A stretch of 49,697 nucleotides of DNA from assembly GCA_017849555.1 (NCBI GenBank), contig JAFIGU010000121.1, forward strand, positions 1 through 49,697, in the 5' to 3' direction. Within the stretch, counting starts at the first letter, position 1; each line of letters begins with the position of its first letter. The notes under the pieces were generated by a model. It saw nothing but the letters and a program-made list of their open reading frames with translations. It did no database searches and had not been told where the DNA came from. The position numbers were made by a program, and so were the translations under genes. The DNA is from Sphingomonas sp. Lineage in GTDB: Bacteria > Pseudomonadota > Alphaproteobacteria > Sphingomonadales > Sphingomonadaceae. This document shows, in pieces, positions 8,954-15,972 of this stretch.

Positions 8954-9598
8954 TCAGCTGTACCGGGCCATCAGCGCCATCGCCTGCGCGCGCGCTTGAT
9001 CGGCGAGGCCGGCGGCCTGCTCCGGCCGGAGATAGACGAACACGCCGAGACCGATCGCCAGCAGACAGATTAGCGCCAGCACGACCGGCCAGCGCGATCG
9101 GCGCGGTTCGGGGGCATAGCGTGCGTCCGCCTCGGGATCGTCGGCGAGCACCACCGTCGGGACCGGCGGGCTGGCGGCGAAGTGGAGCTCGCTCGGCGCT
9201 TCCCCCGGGAAATCCCCGTCGCCGCCGGGATCGGCGCGCCCGACATGCCCGGTCAGCAGATGTTTTTCCGCCGCGATCGCCGCCTTCTCGCGCGCGATAT
9301 GCTCGGCCACCGCCTGATCCTGGGCGGTTTCATACCCCTCGCTGCCGAGCGTCGCCGCCGCGAGGCTTTCCATCTCGGCATCGAGATCGAGCAGGCTGGC
9401 GAGCGCCGCCATCGCGCCGCGCCGGTCGGCGCCGTGGAGCGCAAGTTGCAGGCGCAGCAGCGTGACCTGGCTCGCGCGGGCGAGCTGCAGCCCGATATGA
9501 AGCTGTTGCGCGCGCTCGCCCTCTTCGAGCTTGAGCAATTGCCGCGCCAGCGGCCCCATTGCGGCCTGATCGTTCACCGCTTGTGTCCCTTGCGTCAT
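8954..9598 (-). CDS. Hypothetical protein with a single C-terminal membrane segment
   Basis: Not recognised. From ATG 9598 the protein is 214 residues; a GTG at 9577 with AAGGGA eight bases upstream would give 207 and has the better ribosome binding site. The first ~120 residues are helical and alanine/leucine-rich (LARQLLKLEEGERAQQLHIG, LLDLDAEMESLAAATLG). A proline- and acid-rich linker follows. One strong transmembrane segment lies near residues 170-190, after the positive RRSRW, leaving a 24-residue tail. This suggests a cytoplasmic domain anchored by its C-terminus. It is divergent from the exported protein at 9705. Confidence 0.7.
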   Translation of the reverse strand: MTQGTQAVNDQAAMGPLARQLLKLEEGERAQQLHIGLQLARASQVTLLRLQLALHGADRRGAMAALASLLDLDAEMESLAAATLGSEGYETAQDQAVAEHIAREKAAIAAEKHLLTGHVGRADPGGDGDFPGEAPSELHFAASPPVPTVVLADDPEADARYAPEPRRSRWPVVLALICLLAIGLGVFVYLRPEQAAGLADQARAQAMALMARYS

Positions 9599-9704
9599 CG
9601 TAGGAGACAATAGATTGGAAGCACGGGCGAAAGAGAACCGCGATTGGCCCGGCCGTGAGAAGATCGCGCCGGGCCGCGCGGCGCGAAGCGAAAAGGGAAT
9701 GAAG

Positions 9705-10085
9705 ATGAAGCTGGCGTGGCGGACGTTGCCCAAAGCAGCATTTTGGCTCGCGGGCGCGCTCGCACTATCCGGCGCGGCGGTCGCGGCGCCCGATGCGCCG
9801 GCGCTCGCCGGGCATTATTATCTCGAAGGTGTGATGGAGACCGGATCGGAGCTGTTGTTGCTGCCCGATCATCGTTTCCAATGGTATCTGTCCTATGGCG
9901 CGATGGATGTCGATGCGACGGGGCGCTGGAGCGCCGATGGCGACAAGCTGACGCTGACCGCCGAATCCGGCGGCGACGAGCGCCCGGCGTTCGACAAGCT
10001 CGAACTCGAAGTGGCGCCCGACGGCAGCCTGCATCGCCCCGGCGATACCAAGGGCGCCTATCGCCGCCACGACGACCCGCGCTGA
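9705..10085 (+). CDS. Hypothetical exported protein
   Basis: A 126-residue protein with a clear Sec-type signal peptide: MKLAWRTLPKAAFWLAGALA, then LSGAAVAA. The mature part is a short beta-rich domain (GHYYLEGVMETGSELLLLPD, FQWYLSYGAMDVDATGRWSA, DKLTLTAE) resembling small lipocalin-like or copper-resistance-like barrels, but I cannot assign a family. The ATG at 9705 is chosen over 9699 because AAGGGA would otherwise abut the start. The last 28 bases overlap the end of the convergent gene at 10058. Confidence 0.7.
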   Translation: MKLAWRTLPKAAFWLAGALALSGAAVAAPDAPALAGHYYLEGVMETGSELLLLPDHRFQWYLSYGAMDVDATGRWSADGDKLTLTAESGGDERPAFDKLELEVAPDGSLHRPGDTKGAYRRHDDPR

Positions 10086-10939
10086 GGCGGCCAGTCGCAT
10101 CGGGTCGGCCCCGCCCGTGACGCGCCGAGCCGGGCGACGAACAATTCGCCCGATTTGCCGGCGCCCGCATCGCGCGAGAAGACGAAGCTGCGCCCGTCGC
10201 GCGCGATCAGCGGGCCGATCTCGGTGCCATTGGCGTTGACCGTCGGCCCGAACCGCCCGGCGCGGCGCCACCCCGCCGGCGTGTGCTCGATGCGGAACAA
10301 CCCCTTGTCGGTGGCGAGAACGCCCCATTTGCCGTCCGGCGCGGGCGCGAACTCATATTCGGCGTCGGCGGTGTTGATCGCGGGGCCGGCATTCTCGACC
10401 GTCCAGCGCCCGTCGGCCGCCTGGCGCGCGCGCCAGATGTCGTCCTTGCCCAGCCCGCCGGGCCGCCGCGACCCGAAATAGAGCCATCCGTCGGGGGCGA
10501 CGCGCGGAAACCATTCGGCATCATCCGAATTGACCGGCGCGGGCAGCTTTTCCGGGGCCTCCCACCCGCCGTCGCGGGCGCGGCTGACGCGCCAGATATC
10601 CAGCCCCTTGCTCCCGGCGCTGCCGGTCGCGCGGCTGGAAATGAACCACAGGGTGCGGCCGTCGCGGGTGAACCACGGATCCGCCTCGAGCCCGGGGGCG
10701 GCGGTCGGCGCCGGCGTGGCGGCGGTCCATCGGTTGCGTACGCAGCGCGACATGTACAGCCGCCAGCCGGAAAAGCCGGCGTCGCTGCGCACGAACCAGA
10801 GATCGCCTGTTAGCGGGTCGATCGCCGGATGCGATTCCCACATCGCGCTGGAAATGCCGGGAAGATCGAGCTGGCGTACCTCGGGCGCGGCGGGTGCGGT
10901 CGCTGCCGCCGCAAGCATCATCACCGCGGATCTCATCAT
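10058..10939 (-). CDS. Exported beta-propeller (PD40/TolB-like) protein
   Basis: A 293-residue protein with a signal peptide (MMRSAVMMLAAAATAPAA) and repeated PD40/WD40-like blades: HPAIDPLTGDLWFVRSD, DPWFTRDGRTLWFISSR, FPRVAPDGWLYFGSRR and GPLIARDGRSFVFSRD, spaced about 50 residues apart. Such TolB-type propellers act in the periplasm, often in binding roles, and no catalytic residue is evident. The ATG at 10939 is chosen because the signal peptide begins there; an ATG at 10975 is also in frame. Its 3' end runs 28 bases into the convergent gene at 9705-10085. Confidence 0.8.
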   Translation of the reverse strand: MMRSAVMMLAAAATAPAAPEVRQLDLPGISSAMWESHPAIDPLTGDLWFVRSDAGFSGWRLYMSRCVRNRWTAATPAPTAAPGLEADPWFTRDGRTLWFISSRATGSAGSKGLDIWRVSRARDGGWEAPEKLPAPVNSDDAEWFPRVAPDGWLYFGSRRPGGLGKDDIWRARQAADGRWTVENAGPAINTADAEYEFAPAPDGKWGVLATDKGLFRIEHTPAGWRRAGRFGPTVNANGTEIGPLIARDGRSFVFSRDAGAGKSGELFVARLGASRAGPTRCDWPPQRGSSWRR

Positions 10940-11127
10940 CGCATGAACCCCATCATTCGATCGGGAGCGAAGCATAATCCCGCCCGCACCGATAGAAACG
11001 CATGATGTCGATCCCCGAACCGGTCGCGTGCGATGCCAGTCGTCGAGAAGTCGGCGCCGCGGCGCTGATCGCGTTCGGGGCGTGCTTCCCCTGGCCCGTC
11101 GGCCTCAGCTTTACCGGGAGACGCTCC

Positions 11128-11457
11128 ATGCCCGCGATCACCTGCTTCATCCGTTACGAGATCGATCCCGCGCGTCGCGATGCCTTTCGCCGCTACGCCG
11201 AAAACTGGGCGACGATCATCCCGCGCGCCGGGGGCAAGTTGATCGGCTATTTCCTCCCCCACGAAGGCACCAACGACATCGGCTGGGGGCTGATCGCGTT
11301 CGATAGCCTTGCGGCCTATGAGGCATATCGCGCACGCCTGCGCGACGACCCTGAAGCGAGGGCGAATTTCGCCTTCGCCCAGTCCGAAAAGATCATCCGG
11401 CGCGAGGAACGCACCTTCGTCGAAAACGTCCAGGCGACGATGTTGCACGGCGGCTGA
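11128..11457 (+). CDS. NIPSNAP family protein
   Basis: A 109-residue ferredoxin-like alpha+beta barrel protein. ITCFIRYEIDPARRDAFRRY, AENWATIIPRAGGKLIGYFL and IGWGLIAFDSLAAYEAYR match the NIPSNAP pattern. The precise function of the bacterial members is not established. The start at 11128 follows GGGAG at eight bases, whereas upstream in-frame codons from 11002 give an unlikely N-terminal extension. It lies just upstream of the tRNA-Leu gene. Confidence 0.82.
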   Translation: MPAITCFIRYEIDPARRDAFRRYAENWATIIPRAGGKLIGYFLPHEGTNDIGWGLIAFDSLAAYEAYRARLRDDPEARANFAFAQSEKIIRREERTFVENVQATMLHGG

Positions 11458-11477
11458 GCGAAACGACATTTTCCCGT

Positions 11478-11513
11478 CTGGCAATCTCGCAAAGCCTCGC
11501 TTATAGGCGCGCT
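11478..11513 (+). promoter_or_regulatory. Likely promoter of tRNA-Leu
   Basis: A -10-like TATAGG at 11502-11507 is followed at once by a GC-only discriminator (CGCGC). A weak -35 (CTGGCA, 11478-11483) is 18 bases upstream, and the tRNA begins at 11551. The string TTATAGGCGCGC is also found in front of dksA at 38689-38700. Confidence 0.45.
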
Positions 11514-11550
11514 CAGTCGATCCATTGGCCTTCCAAGCGCCAATCGGCAC

Positions 11551-11637
11551 GCGGGTGTGGCGGAATTGGTAGACGCAGCGGACTCAAAATCCGCCGTTGG
11601 CAACAACTTGTCGGTTCGAGTCCGACCACCCGTACCA
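11551..11637 (+). tRNA. tRNA-Leu (anticodon CAA)
   Basis: An 87-base tRNA with encoded CCA. The acceptor stem pairs GCGGGTG with CACCCGT (a G-U at the end). The D-arm region is GGCGGAATTGGTAGACGC. The anticodon stem GCGGA/TCCGC encloses the loop CTCAAAA, giving anticodon CAA. A long variable arm (CGTTGGCAACAACTTG) marks the class II leucine tRNA, and the T-loop is GGTTCGAGTCC. Apparent proteins read across this stretch on the reverse strand are artefacts. Confidence 0.97.
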
Positions 11638-11676
11638 AACTCATGACATGACCGGCCAGGCGCGCGCGATTGCGCG

Positions 11677-11714
11677 TTGACATGCGCGGATCGAATTGCA
11701 GAATATATGTTCTG
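11677..11714 (+). promoter_or_regulatory. Promoter with overlapping palindromic operator for the tetR-ahpD-SDR operon
   Basis: A consensus -35 TTGACA (11677-11682) is followed 17-18 bases later by an AT-rich -10 region. This region coincides with the 16-base near-palindrome CAGAATATATGTTCTG (11699-11714; 14 of 16 positions symmetric). It lies 24 bases upstream of the TetR start codon at 11738. An operator over the -10 element implies repression of the operon by its own first gene product (inference). Confidence 0.6.
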
Positions 11715-11737
11715 GAATTCGAAACCCGGGAGCGTCG

Positions 11738-12310
11738 ATGGCCCGCCCGATCGCTTATGACCGCGCACGCGTGATCGAGCTCGCCGCGCTGCAATTCTGG
11801 GAGGACGGGGTCGGCGATTGCAACGTCGACGATCTGACCAGGCGCGCCGGGGTCAACCGGCACAGCCTCTACGCCGCGTTCGGCGGCAAGGCGGGGCTCT
11901 ATCTCGACGCGCTCGATTTCTACGTCGCGACGATCGCCGCGCCTTATCTGGCGATCCTCGAGGGCGGGGACGATCTGGACGATCTGGCGCATTTCTTCGC
12001 GACGGTGGCGCGCGACGGCTTCGACGCGCGCGGCTGCCTGGTCACCAACAGCGTGGTCGAGCTCGGCCGGTCAGACGCCAAGGTCGCGGCCATCGTCGAT
12101 CGTTATTACGCGCGCTATGTCGCCGCCTTCGCCGGGCTCGTCGCGCGCGCGCAGGTGGGCGGATCGATCCGCGCCGATCTCGATCCCGATGCGGTCGCGG
12201 GCTGGCTGCTCGTCACGACGCAGGGGGTGAGCGTCGCCGCGCGGCTCGGCGCGCCCGGCCCCGACGTCGCCGAGATCGTGCGGCAGGCGCTCGCCCCGCA
12301 GCACGGCTGA
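11738..12310 (+). CDS. TetR-family regulator, first gene of an AhpD-like/SDR operon
   Basis: A 190-residue TetR regulator. The helix-turn-helix is at residues ~8-55: DRARVIELAALQFWEDGVGD, then NVDDLTRRAGVNRHSLYAAF, then GGKAGLYLDAL. The C-terminal domain has the DFDARGCLVTNSVVELG-like pattern of the TetR group with a conserved G-C-L motif, here ARGCLVTNS. A palindrome overlaps its promoter, so it is probably autoregulated. The next gene starts 20 bases downstream with its own ribosome binding site, and three enzyme-like genes follow on the same strand. Confidence 0.9.
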   Translation: MARPIAYDRARVIELAALQFWEDGVGDCNVDDLTRRAGVNRHSLYAAFGGKAGLYLDALDFYVATIAAPYLAILEGGDDLDDLAHFFATVARDGFDARGCLVTNSVVELGRSDAKVAAIVDRYYARYVAAFAGLVARAQVGGSIRADLDPDAVAGWLLVTTQGVSVAARLGAPGPDVAEIVRQALAPQHG

Positions 12311-12330
12311 TTTCCACCGGAGAAAGAGCG

Positions 12331-12798
12331 ATGCCCGATTGTACCAGCCTCACCCTCGACCGGCATCTCGCGCCCGCGGGCGCCTCGGCCGAGAGCTTCG
12401 CGCGTTTGTGGGCGGGGCTGTGGACCCAGCGGCGCATCCCGCCCGATCTGCTCGAATTGTGCCGGCTGACCTTCGCGCGACTACATGACGATGCGGGCGA
12501 GATGGCGGCGGCCAATCCGGCGGTGGCGCTCGCCGCGGGGCAGCGCGACGCGGTGCTCGCCGGGCAGGCGCCGGCCGACCCGGCTTATGCCGCGGCATTG
12601 CTCTTCGCCGAATATTATTGGCTCGACGCGCAATCGATCACCGACGAGGCGGCGGATGCGGTCAAGGCGCATTATGGCGAGCCGGGGCTGGTGCTGCTGA
12701 TCGAGGCGCTCGGGCTGATCGACGGCCGTATCCGCACGGCGCGCTGCCTGCGCGATCTCTCCGCCCACACCAGCGCCAAGGAGGCGGCGCATGTCTGA
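12331..12798 (+). CDS. AhpD/carboxymuconolactone decarboxylase-like protein without the CxxC
   Basis: A 155-residue all-helical protein starting after CCGGAGAAAG. Its architecture (PPDLLELCRLTFARLHDD, ALLFAEYYWLDAQSITDEAA, AVKAHYGEPGLVLLIEALGL) resembles the AhpD/CMD fold, and it is followed by a clear AhpD-like gene that overlaps it by eight bases. It lacks the redox CxxC pair, so it is probably a diverged, non-peroxidase partner. The likely role is as one half of a heteromeric AhpD-like complex, which is inference from pairing and overlap. Confidence 0.65.
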   Translation: MPDCTSLTLDRHLAPAGASAESFARLWAGLWTQRRIPPDLLELCRLTFARLHDDAGEMAAANPAVALAAGQRDAVLAGQAPADPAYAAALLFAEYYWLDAQSITDEAADAVKAHYGEPGLVLLIEALGLIDGRIRTARCLRDLSAHTSAKEAAHV

Positions 12799-13318
12799 CA
12801 CCCCCCGCGTCGGCACCCCCGGCACCCAGACCGGCAATACGATCCGCGACAGCGCCTTGGGGCTGGTCCCCGAAACCGTGTCGGAGATCATCGCGCTCAA
12901 CGGCCATGTGTGGAACGACACGATCGTTCCTCCCGCGCTGCTCGAAATCATCCGGCTGCGCAATGCGCGCACGGTCAATTGCGTGTTCTGCAAATCGGTG
13001 CGCTACGACGTCGCGCGCGCCGACGGGCTGACCGAGGAACGCGCGGATATGATCGCGCCGGGCTATCAGGACAGCGCGCTTTCCGAGCGCGAGAAGAGCG
13101 CGATCGCGCTCGCCGACTGCTATCTCGGCTTTCCCGCCGGAATCGCGCCGGATCTCGCGCCGCGGATCGCCGCCGCCTTCACCCGCGAGGAGATCGCCGC
13201 CGTGCTGGTCGCGCTGATGACCTTCAATTTCACCTCGCGCACCGCGGTGAGCATCGGCGGGATGCCCGAAGAACCCTTGCCGATCATCGAGCTGTCGGTA
13301 AGCGTAACGACCGACTGA
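12791..13318 (+). CDS. AhpD-like (carboxymuconolactone decarboxylase family) protein with redox CxxC
   Basis: A 175-residue protein with the AhpD-type core: LLEIIRLRNARTVNCVFCKS gives the CxxC pair at C64 and C67, followed by SVRYDVARADGLTEERADMI. The C-terminal helices (EREKSAIALADCYLGFP, FTREEIAAVLVALMTFNF) are typical of the family. Members act as peroxidase partners or in other thiol redox reactions; the substrate cannot be read. The ATG lies inside the previous gene, indicating coupling. The short-chain dehydrogenase at 13340 follows after 21 bases. Confidence 0.85.
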   Translation: MSDTPRVGTPGTQTGNTIRDSALGLVPETVSEIIALNGHVWNDTIVPPALLEIIRLRNARTVNCVFCKSVRYDVARADGLTEERADMIAPGYQDSALSEREKSAIALADCYLGFPAGIAPDLAPRIAAAFTREEIAAVLVALMTFNFTSRTAVSIGGMPEEPLPIIELSVSVTTD

Positions 13319-13339
13319 CAATCGATCGGAGAGGAAGCC

Positions 13340-14116
13340 ATGTCGGGGCGGTTTGCGGGCAAGCATGTTTTCGTCGCGGGCGCGTCGAGCGGGATCAACC
13401 TCGAGATCGCGCACGGCTTCGCGCGTGAAGGCGCTAAAATCACCGTGCTCAGCCGCAGCGAGGAGAAGATCGCCGCCGCCGCGCAGGGCCTGAGGGACGC
13501 GGGAGCGACTGCGCTCGGCATCGCCTGCGACGTGCGCGATTATCCGGGGCTGGAGGCAGCTTATGCTGATGCGGTCGCGGCGCACGGCGCGATCGACGTG
13601 CTGGTCTCGGGCGCGGCGGGCAATTTCCTCGCGCCGGCGGTCAAGCTCAGCGCCAATGCGTTCAAGACGGTAGTCGACATCGATCTGCTCGGCACGTTCA
13701 ACGTGTTCCGCGCGAGCTGGGACCACCTCGTCAAGCCGGGTGCGTCGCTGATCGCGATCACCGCGGGGCAGGCGGTCCACCCGATGAGCTTCCAGATCCA
13801 CGCCTGCGCCGCCAAGGCCGGGGTCAATATGGTGACCAAATGCCTCGCGCTCGAATGGGGGCCGGCGGGGGTGCGGGTCAATGCGATCTCGCCCGGGCCG
13901 ATCGGCGATACCGAGGGGATGCGCCGTCTAGCCGATCCCGATCGCGAGAAGCAGATCAAGGGCCGGCTCGCGCTGCGCGATTACGGTGCCAAGCGCGATA
14001 TCGCCGACGCCGCGCTGTTCCTCTCCAGCCCGGAGGCTAAATATATCACCGGGACGATCCTCAATGTCGACGGCGGGTCGGATCTGGGGGATGCGAGCGC
14101 GAATGCTTTGGGATAG
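13340..14116 (+). CDS. Short-chain dehydrogenase/reductase, 2,4-dienoyl-CoA reductase type
   Basis: A 258-residue SDR. The NAD(P)-binding motif is GASSGINLEIA at 14-24, with Asn in place of the third glycine. SGAAGNFLAPAVKLSANAFK and VDIDLLGTFNVFRA are typical of the 2,4-dienoyl-CoA reductase subgroup. The usual catalytic YxxxK is altered: lysine 159 is kept (HACAAKAGVN) but position 155 is alanine, not tyrosine. The peroxisomal and mitochondrial dienoyl-CoA reductases also lack the classical tyrosine at this point, which supports the call. It closes the TetR/AhpD-like operon, pointing to unsaturated acyl-CoA or lipid-peroxide metabolism (inference). Confidence 0.82.
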   Translation: MSGRFAGKHVFVAGASSGINLEIAHGFAREGAKITVLSRSEEKIAAAAQGLRDAGATALGIACDVRDYPGLEAAYADAVAAHGAIDVLVSGAAGNFLAPAVKLSANAFKTVVDIDLLGTFNVFRASWDHLVKPGASLIAITAGQAVHPMSFQIHACAAKAGVNMVTKCLALEWGPAGVRVNAISPGPIGDTEGMRRLADPDREKQIKGRLALRDYGAKRDIADAALFLSSPEAKYITGTILNVDGGSDLGDASANALG

Positions 14117-14131
14117 AGGCTAGATACCGCT

Positions 14132-14211
14132 CCGTTCGCCCTGAGCTTATCGAAGAGCTGCACTTCTTCCAGGAAGAAAGGGCAGGGCTTCGACAAGCTC
14201 AGCCCGAACGG
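14132..14211. repeat. Class B hairpin element (GTTCGCCCTGAGC type)
   Basis: An ~80-base inverted repeat: CCGTTCGCCCTGAGCTTATC on the left and GACAAGCTCAGCCCGAACGG on the right, with an inner stem of CTGCACTTCTT against AAGAAAGGGCAG. A near-identical whole element lies at 20723-20803. It separates the SDR gene from the convergent cytidine deaminase. Confidence 0.88.
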
Positions 14212-14229
14212 GGAGAGCGAGGGGCTGTT

Positions 14230-14700
14230 TCAACCGGCCGGCCGCGGCGTGATGCCGAGATCGGCGGGGCCGAAAGCGTCCGGCAGCAGCTCGGACAGGC
14301 GATAGCTGGTCACCGCATCGCCCTCCGCCGCACCGCAATGGACGATCAGGTCGCGCCCGCCCATCTGCGCCGCCTCGTTGAGCACCTGGCGGCAACGGCC
14401 GCACGGATTGACCGTGGCGGTGCCGATCGGGATGCCGTGCGCGTCCATCACCCCGCCGATCACCGCCACCGCAACGATATCGGTGAGCCGGCCCGCCGCG
14501 CTGGCGCTCGCCACCGCGACCGTCTCGGCGCAGAGCGACAGGCCGTAGCTCGCATTCTCGACATTCGCCCCGGTCATCACCGTTCCGTCGCTGAGCAGCA
14601 GCGCCGCGCCGACCGCGAAGCGCGAATAAGGCGCGTGGGCATGGCGCGCGGCGGCGCGCGCGGCGGCGATCAGTTCGGCGGGGGAGGGGATTTCGGTCAT
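14230..14700 (-). CDS. cdd: Cytidine deaminase
   Basis: A 156-residue homotetrameric-type cytidine deaminase for pyrimidine salvage (cytidine or deoxycytidine to uridine or deoxyuridine plus ammonia). The zinc site is complete: C57 and catalytic E59 in SLCAETVAV, and C100 and C103 in VNPCGRCRQVL. The substrate motif NVENASYGL precedes it. The length is a little over the usual 130-140 residues because of the C-terminal DAFGPADLGITPRPAG tail. The ATG at 14700 overlaps the stop of the upstream GH25 gene by four bases. Confidence 0.95.
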   Translation of the reverse strand: MTEIPSPAELIAAARAAARHAHAPYSRFAVGAALLLSDGTVMTGANVENASYGLSLCAETVAVASASAAGRLTDIVAVAVIGGVMDAHGIPIGTATVNPCGRCRQVLNEAAQMGGRDLIVHCGAAEGDAVTSYRLSELLPDAFGPADLGITPRPAG

Positions 14701-15371
14701 GGCGCGGCGACGTCCCAATTGGCGGGGGCCTCGATCCCGTCGACCCGGCGCATATCACTGGCGCGCCACAGCCGCCACGGTCGCGCGGCATAAGAAGGCG
14801 CAAGGAAATTGCCGGTCGCCCACAGGTTGCGGGGCAAGGCGGCGGTGATCTCGTAATCCTTCTCGACCGGCTTGGCGACGCGCAGCAGCACCGGCTTGCG
14901 CATATGCGCCTCGATCGTCGTGGCGAGCAATTTGAGCTCGGCGATCAGCGCGCCGCGCTCGGGGCGAGCGGCGCAGGCATCGTCGTAGCTGATGTCGATC
15001 GCCACCGGCAGTGCATTCTCGTCGCGCGGGACGAAGGTGTTGAACGCATTGGCCTGGTCGATCGCGGGCTGGCAGAAGGAATAGACCAGCACCGCGCCGC
15101 GGCGCATCCCCGCCGCCTCGATCCCGCGCCAATTGGCCTCGAACGTCGGATCACGCTCGCGCGCGCCGCGCGTCGCCACCGCATAAGCGAAATCGGCGCC
15201 GCGCGCCGACACGGTGTTCCAGTCGATCGCGCCATCCTCGGCGCCGACATCGACCCCCTGGACCGGATAATGCTCGATCGACGGCTGCCAGCGTGTCGCA
15301 TATTGCCAGCCCGCCACCCCGACGAGCGGCAACGACGCCGCGATCAGCACGAATCGCCCCAACCCCCACAT
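14697..15371 (-). CDS. GH25-fold (lysozyme-like) membrane-anchored or exported protein, degenerate active site
   Basis: A 224-residue protein. Residues 7-22 form a hydrophobic N-terminal segment (signal peptide or anchor). The rest has the glycoside hydrolase family 25 pattern: HYPVQGVDVGAEDGAIDWNT, GADFAYAVATRGARERDPTF and ANWRGIEAAGMRRGAVLVYS. The first family aspartate is kept (D41), but the catalytic D-x-E motif reads D126-I-S128 in LPVAIDISYDD, so the acid/base glutamate is missing. It may bind peptidoglycan without cleaving it. It lies between UPF0262 and cdd in one operon, starting eight bases from the UPF0262 stop. Confidence 0.78.
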   Translation of the reverse strand: MWGLGRFVLIAASLPLVGVAGWQYATRWQPSIEHYPVQGVDVGAEDGAIDWNTVSARGADFAYAVATRGARERDPTFEANWRGIEAAGMRRGAVLVYSFCQPAIDQANAFNTFVPRDENALPVAIDISYDDACAARPERGALIAELKLLATTIEAHMRKPVLLRVAKPVEKDYEITAALPRNLWATGNFLAPSYAARPWRLWRASDMRRVDGIEAPANWDVAAP

Positions 15372-15378
15372 TTTACCT

Positions 15379-15861
15379 TTAACCTTTGATGTGCAGCACG
15401 CAGATCAACGTGAACAGGCGGCGCGCGGTATCGAAATCGATTTCGATCTTCCCCGCCAGCCGCTCCTTGAGCAGCTCCGCCGCCTCGTTATGGATGGCGC
15501 GGCGCGCCATGTCGACCGTTTCGATCTGTTGCGCGGTCGATTGGCGGATCGCCTGGAAATAGCTGTCGCAGATCGCGAAATAATCGCGGATCGGGCGGCG
15601 GAAGCGCCCCATCGCGAGCACCAGGGTTTCGAGATGCGTGCCGTCCTCGCGGCGGATCCCCATCGCCAGCCGGCCTTCCTCCACCGCCAGCGACAGGCGG
15701 TAGGGGCCGGCATAGCCGTCGGCATGTTCGCGTTGCGGCGCGAAATAATTGCCCTCGATCAGATCGAAGATCGCGATCCGCCGCTCCTGCTCGATATCGG
15801 CCGAGCGCCACAGGATCGTGCGCTCGTCCAGCTCGACATCGATGATCCGCGGATCGGCCAT
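15379..15861 (-). CDS. UPF0262 family protein
   Basis: A 160-residue protein of the alphaproteobacterial UPF0262 family: ADPRIIDVELDERTILWRSA, ERRIAIFDLIEGNYF, YRLSLAVEEGRLAMGIR, GRFRRPIRDYFAICDSYFQA and the C-terminal ARRLFTLICVLHIKG. The family is conserved but its function is unknown. The ATG at 15861 begins the normal MADPRI N-terminus; a frame extension to 15915 is not needed. It is the first gene of a three-gene operon with the GH25 protein and cdd, and is divergent from dnaB. Confidence 0.88.
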   Translation of the reverse strand: MADPRIIDVELDERTILWRSADIEQERRIAIFDLIEGNYFAPQREHADGYAGPYRLSLAVEEGRLAMGIRREDGTHLETLVLAMGRFRRPIRDYFAICDSYFQAIRQSTAQQIETVDMARRAIHNEAAELLKERLAGKIEIDFDTARRLFTLICVLHIKG

Positions 15862-15972
15862 TGTGGTTGCGATAGAGACGAACTCGGCCCGCGACAATCC
15901 GCCCCCGTTTTCCACAACTCATTCGGCGCAATGCGGTTGAGCCGCGCCGCAGGGGGCGTAGAAGGTGGCCAG

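Noticed and set aside
11513..11768. Reverse-strand protein frames across the tRNA-Leu gene
   Set aside because: They read the antisense of a well-formed tRNA; such frames are recurrent annotation artefacts.
12662..13801. A 379-residue minus-strand frame opposite the AhpD-like and SDR genes
   Set aside because: Composition is that of an antisense high-GC frame and it crosses three coding genes with clear starts.
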